In this document: piece after piece, positions 1-5,072 of the stretch
Position numbering within the stretch: the first letter of the stretch is position 1
Layout: the number at the start of each line of letters is the position of its first letter
From: an uncultured Treponema sp.
Lineage (GTDB): Bacteria > Spirochaetota > Spirochaetia > Treponematales > Treponemataceae
Direction of reading: 5' to 3'
NCBI GenBank assembly: GCA_937891125.1
Contig: CALAEZ010000242.1
Location: 1 to 7,814, forward strand
DNA: 7,814 nucleotides
Translations under genes and position numbers: made by a program
The notes under the pieces: generated by a model
Told to the model about the DNA's origin: nothing
The model's input: only the letters and a program-made list of their open reading frames with translations
The model's database searches: none

Positions 1-248
1 TCGGTCTTACGGTAGAAGAGCGCAAGGTTCACAAGGACGAGCTTAAGGACTTTGTTGAAGTGGGCTTGTGCGGAACTGCTGCTGTCATCAGCCCGATTGG
101 CTGCATTGACGACCACGGAACAAAAATCAACGTGCCAAGCGGCATGGACGAAATCGGTCCGGTGCTTTCAAAGCTCCGCAACACGCTTACTGGTATTCAG
201 ATGGGCACCGAAAAAGCCCCTGAAGGCTGGATTTATGAAATAAAATAA
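1..248 (+). CDS. ilvE: Branched-chain amino acid aminotransferase, C-terminal fragment (5' end outside window)
   Basis: This is the last 81 codons of a fold-type IV, PLP-dependent aminotransferase, read in the frame starting at base 3 and ending at TAA 246-248. The family interconverts Leu, Ile and Val with their 2-oxo acids, using 2-oxoglutarate/glutamate in the cytoplasm. The visible stretch has EVGLCGTAAVISPIG, the GTAA loop that in this family contacts the PLP phosphate. It ends with the usual tail: INVPSGMDEIGPV, then LTGIQMGTEKAPEGWIYEI. This ending fits the longer (about 340-360 residue) bacterial/eukaryotic-type branch better than the short E. coli-type IlvE. No frameshift is seen. 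The gene converges on the minus-strand membrane-protein gene, with 41 bases between the stop codons. Start, promoter and the catalytic lysine lie outside the window. The family call is firm; substrate preference is inferred from the family. Confidence 0.9.
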   Translation, partial: GLTVEERKVHKDELKDFVEVGLCGTAAVISPIGCIDDHGTKINVPSGMDEIGPVLSKLRNTLTGIQMGTEKAPEGWIYEIK

Positions 249-289
249 CGCGTCCTGCGCATATACTGTGCGCCGCCATGCTTGCAGCA

Positions 290-2749
290 TTACCGCATAA
301 CTTCATGCACGAGCTGCATGAAGTCCTTGTTGACCTCATGCGACAGCGGAGCGATATTTTCTGCAATACTGAATACGCCGTCCTCGTTTTCTATGATTGC
401 ATCCTGTAGGGGCGCGGCTGCGAGGTAGGAAAGCGGGCGTTGGCTTAGCGCAAAATCAAGTGGAAAAAGCGAGCTCTTACGCTCGCTGTCAGATACGGCT
501 TCGAGCATTGCAGCTTCTGCAAGCGACTGGACGGTATCGAATTGCACTGGTGGCGTCAGCTGCCTTGTGGCGCTATGAAGCGCTTTTAGCGCGCTCGTAA
601 GCTCTTCATCAGCAACAGAAGCTGCGACATTGTCTGCAACCGGCGTTTCTTCAAGCACTGTGGCTTCATCTGCTTCTGGCGCTTTCTCGAGAGCAACGGC
701 ATCATCTGCAGCTGGTGCTTCCTCGAGTGCTGCTGCAACTTCATCTGCTGTTGGCACTTCTTCGTGCACTGCAACTTCGTCTGCTGGCTCTGCGTCGTCT
801 GCAGCCGGTACTTCCTCGAGCTCTGCAACCTCGTCTGTGGCCGGCAACTCTTCCAGCACTGCAGCTTCATCTGTGGCAGGCACTTCTTCGAGTGCTGCAA
901 CTTCTGCAACCGGCGCTTTGTCGAGTGCGGCTGCAACTTCGTCTGTAGTTGGCATTTCTTCGAGCTCGACGCACTCATCTGCTGTTGGCACTTCTTCGAG
1001 CTCCACAAGCTCGCCTGCTAGCTCGTCGTCTGCTTTCTCAATCTCAGCGACTTCTTCTGCTGGCGCGATTTCTTCGAGAACCTCTGGCTCTGGAATATCT
1101 GGCGCCATGCTTGTTTGGAACGTGACGGGAGTTTTCTCTTGTGTGTGCGCGTTCGGTGTCTTCTGCGCTTCTGGCGGCGCACTCTTTTGCACTGGTGCTG
1201 ACGCCTGCTCAATACGCAGTGGCAACGTGGAAAGCACTTCCTCAAGCATTTTTTTTATTTCAGCTACGCTCGCTTGTGCTGGTGCTGGTGTATTTTTGTG
1301 GCCGAGTGCCGTCATAATCTCTTCCCAGCCGTGGTCAAAAAGCTCGTCAATTTCCTTTTCGTGCTTTTTTGCCTTGCGTCCGAGCGTACGTTTTATGTCA
1401 TGCGTGAGTTCGGGAAGCTGATTTAAAATTTCTTCTGGAAGCGAATGAAAGCCGCCCGTGCCCGCTTGCTCAAAGTATTCAGAGATAAACGCGAGCTGGA
1501 ACTGTCGAATGCGCTTTTTGATGATAAACATGTCATCATGGCGCAGATTAAACAGCAGAAAAATCGTCAAATAGAGTGAAATAAAGACAACTGTCAATAA
1601 AAGCGCCTGAATAAGACGCGGAAACAGCAGCGTGTCGCTCCGGCTAATCCAGCCAAGCGCAAGCCCATTTTTGCCGTGATGCAACAGCAGCACCCACGAA
1701 AATGCGCTTTCGCCTGCACTGTCGGCAATGCGGCGAACGTCAAGCTCGGTTACGATGAGCGAAGGAGATGCAGCCAGCGATAGCTGCGCTTCGATAGCTT
1801 TTGCAAGCGTGTCTGCTCCTGCAGCCGGAAAAGCGAAAATAAAGCTGTCGGTAATCAGGCGTGCGTCTTCGTACAGAGAAATCAGATTGCGTGAAAGCAG
1901 AAAGCGGCTCATGTCATCGGGATTGCAGTAAAAAAGCACATACGCGTTTTTTATGCCATTGCTGTCATATAAGCTTGCGGCAAAGATGAGCCGATTGGCG
2001 CTGCCGTCTGCATACAGGCGCACGCCGGTGTCTGCAATCGGGTGCATGGCGTGGAAAGCAGCGCCTGCTCTGGGTGCAAGTGGCTCTTCTGGTGCGGCTT
2101 GCGCTACGGGTGACGATGCTTGCGCTAGTGCTGCCTCTTCTGGCGCCGAATCGTCTGCTGTCGCCGCTCCTAGTGCCGCCTGCGTTTGCGCTGTATGTGG
2201 CTGCTTTTTCTGTAGCCCAGGGAGCGTAGGAAGCGTTGTTAAAGCAGATTGCGTCCGCTGTTTTTCGTCTGCAGGAAGCGCTTGCTCGGCAAGCAGCGCA
2301 AACGGAAGTGATTCAATTTCGCTGTAGTTGCGGTACGAAACCATATTCTCGCCTGTTTTCAGGCGATCGTTTTCAAAGGTGCTGAAATGCACGTTTTTAC
2401 CGTTTACGCCTACAATGCGTATGCCGGTCAGCGCCGCTGTTTCTGAAAGCAGCTTACCGGTAACATCCGTGCGGTATTTGCTTACGTCGTCTGTAACTGT
2501 TTTTTCGATGTAGGTGTGCACGCCTTCGTCTGCCGTGTATTGTTCAAAGCGGCGCGCAAGCGTGGTGTAGTACTCGTCGGTAGCTGCTTCTATGTGCTGC
2601 AGGCGCTCTTCGTAGGCTCGTAAGACCATGGGCTCATAAAAACGTGCCTCAATGAGTGAAAACAGCCCCGAAAAGGCAAGCACACAAAATGCAGAGAAGA
2701 GAATAACAGAAAGCAAAAGGCTTAATGTAACTTTTTGCACAGACGTCAT
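290..2749 (-). CDS. Two-helix membrane protein of unknown function, with extracytoplasmic domain and acidic repeat domain
   Basis: I do not recognise this protein. It has 819 residues if started at ATG 2749-2747; an upstream in-frame ATG at 2809-2807 would add 20 residues. I prefer 2749 because the longer form would run through the pyrG promoter and leave 17 bases between divergent start codons. Neither start has a clear Shine-Dalgarno site. Numbered from 2749: a membrane helix at about 8-30; a presumed extracytoplasmic domain at about 31-378, interrupted by an Ala/Pro/Gln-rich stretch at about 168-236; a second helix at about 379-400; a basic helical linker (FIIKKRIRQF) and charged segment to about 520; an acidic Glu/Ala/Val repeat region at about 556-715; and a non-repetitive C-terminal tail of about 100 residues ending at TAA 292-290. 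The layout (helix, outside domain, helix, cytoplasmic domain) resembles a membrane sensor, but I see no HAMP, histidine-kinase, GGDEF or chemoreceptor signalling motif. A scaffold or envelope-spanning role is equally possible. Confidence 0.8.
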   Translation of the reverse strand: MTSVQKVTLSLLLSVILFSAFCVLAFSGLFSLIEARFYEPMVLRAYEERLQHIEAATDEYYTTLARRFEQYTADEGVHTYIEKTVTDDVSKYRTDVTGKLLSETAALTGIRIVGVNGKNVHFSTFENDRLKTGENMVSYRNYSEIESLPFALLAEQALPADEKQRTQSALTTLPTLPGLQKKQPHTAQTQAALGAATADDSAPEEAALAQASSPVAQAAPEEPLAPRAGAAFHAMHPIADTGVRLYADGSANRLIFAASLYDSNGIKNAYVLFYCNPDDMSRFLLSRNLISLYEDARLITDSFIFAFPAAGADTLAKAIEAQLSLAASPSLIVTELDVRRIADSAGESAFSWVLLLHHGKNGLALGWISRSDTLLFPRLIQALLLTVVFISLYLTIFLLFNLRHDDMFIIKKRIRQFQLAFISEYFEQAGTGGFHSLPEEILNQLPELTHDIKRTLGRKAKKHEKEIDELFDHGWEEIMTALGHKNTPAPAQASVAEIKKMLEEVLSTLPLRIEQASAPVQKSAPPEAQKTPNAHTQEKTPVTFQTSMAPDIPEPEVLEEIAPAEEVAEIEKADDELAGELVELEEVPTADECVELEEMPTTDEVAAALDKAPVAEVAALEEVPATDEAAVLEELPATDEVAELEEVPAADDAEPADEVAVHEEVPTADEVAAALEEAPAADDAVALEKAPEADEATVLEETPVADNVAASVADEELTSALKALHSATRQLTPPVQFDTVQSLAEAAMLEAVSDSERKSSLFPLDFALSQRPLSYLAAAPLQDAIIENEDGVFSIAENIAPLSHEVNKDFMQLVHEVMR
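300..324. terminator. Perfect 10-bp hairpin at a convergent gene end, possible terminator
   Basis: Bases 300-309 (ACTTCATGCA) are the exact inverse of 315-324 (TGCATGAAGT), with a 5-base loop CGAGC. The hairpin starts 51 bases after the ilvE stop and also forms the last codons of the minus-strand gene (DFMQLVHEV). On the plus strand it is followed by CCTTGTTG, a poor U-tract, so it would be a weak intrinsic terminator or a 3'-end stabiliser. Two smaller hairpins precede it: GCGCA/TGCGC at 257-261/269-273 and ATGCT/AGCAT at 278-282/286-290. The inverted repeat is seen directly; the termination role is inferred. Confidence 0.3.
620..1006 (-). repeat. Degenerate tandem repeats (about 36 bp, 12 residues) in the membrane-protein gene
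   Basis: Within the minus-strand membrane protein, about ten units follow the pattern ALEEVPATDEVA. Examples are ALEEVPATDEAA, VLEELPATDEVA, ALEEAPAADDAV, ALEKAPEADEAT and VLEETPVADNVA. Most units are 12 residues, with some of 11 or 13-18. Codons differ between units, so most copies are old, but one 24-base stretch is identical at 741-764 and 975-998. The composition (Glu, Asp, Ala, Val, Pro) suggests an acidic extended or weakly helical spacer on the cytoplasmic side. The bias also leaves the antisense frames open, creating spurious long ORFs. Confidence 0.85.
741..764 (-). repeat. 24-bp exact direct repeat, copy 1 (copy 2 at 975-998)
   Basis: Bases 741-764 and 975-998 are identical over 24 positions, 234 bp apart. 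On the minus strand they encode the same repeat core, EEVPTADE. Identity over eight codons, where neighbouring units differ at many third positions, points to recent duplication or gene conversion inside the repeat array. Confidence 0.75.
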
Positions 2750-2791
2750 ACTTGTTTTTCGGCAAGAAACGGACGCAACAAAAGACTTGCG

Positions 2792-2820
2792 TTGACAAAA
2801 ATCTAGCATAATGGGAAAAT
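2792..2820 (+). promoter_or_regulatory. Probable sigma-70-type promoter for the pyrG-lptCAB operon
   Basis: A perfect -35 box TTGACA lies at 2792-2797, followed after 17 bases by GAAAAT (2815-2820), a 4/6 match to TATAAT. The predicted start of transcription falls at about 2826-2828, on or next to the pyrG ATG at 2827. An alternative -10, CATAAT (2807-2812, 5/6 match), has no good -35 at normal spacing and would give a leader of only about 7 bases. Either way the mRNA would have almost no 5' leader. The divergent gene must also be transcribed from this region, but I could not identify a convincing minus-strand promoter. Confidence 0.55.
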
Positions 2821-2826
2821 TGCGGA

Positions 2827-4425
2827 ATGAGTAAATATATTCTGGTTACAAGTGGTGTTTGTTCAAGTCTTGGAAAAGGGGTTGCTACCTCTTCTATCGG
2901 AAGCCTGTTAGAGTGCAGCGGCTTAAAAATCGCAATGATGAAGTGCGATCCGTATATCAACATTGACGCGGGCACCATCAGTCCTTACCAGCAGGGCGAA
3001 GTGTATGTGACCGAAGACGGCGCAGAAACTGACAGCGATTTAGGAAATTACGCACGCTTTACGAGCGTGAGCATAAGCGGCGAAAACTGCATTACCATTG
3101 GCAAAGTGTACGACGCTGTCATCAAAAACGAGCGCGCCGGCCGCTACAACGGCAGAACCGTGCAGGTTATTCCGCATATTACTGATGAGATTAAGCGGCG
3201 CATTTTGGCAACAGGCACAAAAACGGGCGCCGATGTGGTGCTCGTAGAAATCGGCGGCACGGTTGGCGACATTGAATCAATTCCGTTTCTGGAAGCGGCG
3301 CGCCAGCTTGAACGCGAGCTTGGCCGCGAAAACTGCATTACCGTGCACTTGACGCTTGTTCCGGCAATTATTGGCGGCGAATTAAAAACAAAGCCGACGC
3401 AGCACAGCGTAAAGCAGCTGCAGGAAACGGGTATTCAGCCGGACATTCTGCTCTGTCGCTGCGAGCAGCAAATTGACGACGACATGAAAAAGAAGATTGC
3501 GCTTTTCTGCAACGTTTCGCCGTCTGCTGTCTTTACCTCTACCGATGTCGAAAAAACCGTGTATGAGCTTCCGCTTCTATTCCACAAGCAGGGAATCGAC
3601 AAGAAAATCTTAGAGAAGCTTGCGCTCGACAGCAAAAAAACGGTCATTAAGCCGTGGAAAGACTTTCTTGAGCGCGTACAGAATCCGCAGGTGTCGGTTA
3701 CGGTCGGCATGGTCGGAAAAAAAGACTACCTTGACAGCTGCTACAAGAGCGTACAGGAAAGCTTAGCTCACGCGGCAATTACCTCGTTTGGTGCTGACCT
3801 TACCATAAAGAAAATAGATGCAGAAACGCTGGAATCCTGTAGCGATGTTGCGCCGTATTTTGCGGGCGTAGACGCGATTGTCATTCCGGGAAATTACGGT
3901 CAGCGCGGCTTTATGGGGCTGCTTTCGACCGTGCGCTTTGTACGCGAGCACAATATCCCGTACCTCGGCATTGATTTGGGTATGCAGCTAATGGCGGTCG
4001 AAACGGCGCGCTCAAAGCTTGGCTGGAGTGATGCCGACAGCACTGAGTTTGTGCAGCACAGCGCGCATCCGGTCATCAGCTTGCCGGAAGAGCAGGGAAA
4101 TTCGGTCACCTCGGGCGTTATGAAGCTCGGAACGCTGCCGGTAAAAGTGGTAGACGGCACCCAGCTGCGCCAGATTTACCAAAAGGAGCTGGTGACCGAG
4201 CGCCATCGCTCAAAATATGCGTTTGACAGCCGCTACAGCGCCGAGTTAGCAACGCAGGGGCTTGTTATTTCTGCTGTCAGCGCTGAGGACGGACAGGTAG
4301 AAGCGTTTGAATGGCAGGAGCATCCGTTTGGCATAGGCGTGCAGTTTCACCCTGAGTTTATCTCCCGCCCGACAAAGCCGCATCCGCTTTTTACGGCGTT
4401 TATCGGCGCTGCGCTTAAAAAATGA
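2827..4425 (+). CDS. pyrG: CTP synthase with a degenerate glutaminase active site
   Basis: The protein has 532 residues (E. coli PyrG has 545) and catalyses UTP + ATP + NH3 to CTP in the cytoplasm. The synthetase domain (about 1-265) looks functional: P-loop SGVCSSLGKG (9-18), CDPYINIDAGT (40-50), EVYVTEDGAETDSDLG (58-73), TVQVIPHITDEIK (111-123), EIGGTVGDIESIPF (141-154) and KPTQHSVKQLQ (189-199). The class I glutamine amidotransferase domain (about 288-532) is full length, but the nucleophile is missing: GICLGMQ is GIDLGMQ, with Asp383 at the place of E. coli Cys379. PGGFG is PGNYG (Asn356 at the oxyanion-hole Gly), and RHRHRY is RHRSKY (Lys463 for Arg470). His508 and Glu510 of FHPEF and Glu407 of STEF remain. 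Known chemistry implies no glutamine hydrolysis, leaving ammonia-dependent synthesis; this is inference. ATG 2827 matches the family N-terminus. The TGA overlaps the lptC start by 4 bases (ATGA). Confidence 0.96.
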   Translation: MSKYILVTSGVCSSLGKGVATSSIGSLLECSGLKIAMMKCDPYINIDAGTISPYQQGEVYVTEDGAETDSDLGNYARFTSVSISGENCITIGKVYDAVIKNERAGRYNGRTVQVIPHITDEIKRRILATGTKTGADVVLVEIGGTVGDIESIPFLEAARQLERELGRENCITVHLTLVPAIIGGELKTKPTQHSVKQLQETGIQPDILLCRCEQQIDDDMKKKIALFCNVSPSAVFTSTDVEKTVYELPLLFHKQGIDKKILEKLALDSKKTVIKPWKDFLERVQNPQVSVTVGMVGKKDYLDSCYKSVQESLAHAAITSFGADLTIKKIDAETLESCSDVAPYFAGVDAIVIPGNYGQRGFMGLLSTVRFVREHNIPYLGIDLGMQLMAVETARSKLGWSDADSTEFVQHSAHPVISLPEEQGNSVTSGVMKLGTLPVKVVDGTQLRQIYQKELVTERHRSKYAFDSRYSAELATQGLVISAVSAEDGQVEAFEWQEHPFGIGVQFHPEFISRPTKPHPLFTAFIGAALKK

Positions 4426-5072
4426 ACGTGCGCTTTACGGCTACCTGCATGAGCGTAGCGCTTCTCACCTTGTTTTTTTCCTGCTCGCTCGATTATGGGC
4501 GGGAAGAAAGCACCGAAGAAACGGTTCCTGAGTTTATCTTTTTAGGCGCTCACCTTGTGCGCGTGGAAGCAAAAAAACGAACCATGCAGGTGGATGCTGA
4601 CAAAATGGAGCAGTACAAGACTGACGGCTCAACCTATGCGCGTAATGCCTCGTTTAAGACCTTTGATAACAACGAAATGCTTGATACGGAAGGAAGCTGC
4701 GGTCTTGTGGCGCTTGATATACATAACGAGCGCTATCGGCTGTATGACGGCATTGCAATCTCAATCGTCAGTCAAGAGATGAAACTGTTTGCAGAAACGT
4801 TGCAATTTAATGGTAGAACCGAGCAGCTGACAAGCGGTCGTGACGACACGGTTTCGGTAGAGCGAAAAAATGCGGTTGTTTCTGGCAAGGGGTTTAGCGC
4901 AAGTGGGGTGAGCCGGTCGTTTCAGTTCCTTTCTGAGGTGAGTGGCAGTGCTGATGTAGATGATGCCGAAGAGAATGTGACCGCAGATGGAAAAACAGCT
5001 GATGAAGCAACAGCAAGCGCAGGCGGTGCTGGTGCTGAAAGCGCTGCTGGCGGTGCGGAGAACGGTATATGA
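4422..5072 (+). CDS. lptC: LptC-like lipopolysaccharide-bridge protein, probable lipoprotein
   Basis: This 216-residue protein starts in an ATGA overlap with the pyrG stop. No Shine-Dalgarno sequence precedes it (the context is CTTAAAAAATG), so translation is probably coupled to pyrG. The N-terminus has Arg4, a hydrophobic stretch (about 8-20) and LTLFFSC, a loose spirochaetal-type lipobox putting lipidated Cys21 at the mature end. The body (about 36-175) has the beta-strand pattern of the LptC/LptA jellyroll family, for example LVRVEAKKRTMQVDADKMEQY, LFAETLQFNGRTEQLTSG and AVVSGKGFSASGVSRSF. LptC receives glycolipid from the LptB2FG transporter and passes it to LptA. The tail (about 176-216) is a low-complexity Ala/Gly/Asp/Glu stretch absent from typical LptC of about 190 residues. 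The family is assigned from pattern and from the position before lptA and lptB; identity to E. coli LptC is clearly low. The membrane anchor could instead be an uncleaved helix. Confidence 0.78.
   Translation: MNVRFTATCMSVALLTLFFSCSLDYGREESTEETVPEFIFLGAHLVRVEAKKRTMQVDADKMEQYKTDGSTYARNASFKTFDNNEMLDTEGSCGLVALDIHNERYRLYDGIAISIVSQEMKLFAETLQFNGRTEQLTSGRDDTVSVERKNAVVSGKGFSASGVSRSFQFLSEVSGSADVDDAEENVTADGKTADEATASAGGAGAESAAGGAENGI
5057..5060 (+). promoter_or_regulatory. Ribosome binding site of lptA
   Basis: GGAG ends 8 bases before ATG 5069, inside the last codons of lptC. It supports starting LptA at 5069 rather than at the adjacent ATG 5072, and suggests lptA can be initiated independently as well as through the ATGA overlap. 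Confidence 0.5.

Noticed and set aside
586..1008. Minus-strand ORF (140 codons), Lys/Gln/Arg/Ser-rich
   Set aside because: A frame-shifted reading of the same repeats; basic low-complexity product with no start signal.
630..1421. Long plus-strand ORF (263 codons), Ser/Ala-rich, opposite the repeat region
   Set aside because: It is antisense to the Glu/Ala repeat array, whose codon bias keeps the other frames free of stops. The protein is featureless Ser/Thr/Ala sequence with no good ribosome site, while the minus-strand frame has membrane helices and a regular protein period.
1953..2327. Plus-strand ORF (124 codons), Ala/Ser/Cys-rich
   Set aside because: Antisense shadow of the Ala/Pro-rich linker of the membrane protein; same composition-driven openness.
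2790..2830. B. subtilis-type pyrG attenuation with reiterative G addition (a GGG occurs at 2813-2815)
   Set aside because: There is no room for a leader terminator before the ATG at 2827, and GGG sits too close to or inside the candidate -10 boxes to be the start site.
2649..2978. Minus-strand ORF (109 codons) crossing the divergent spacer
   Set aside because: It would start inside pyrG, cross the pyrG promoter and overlap the membrane-protein N-terminus in another frame; no recognisable domain.
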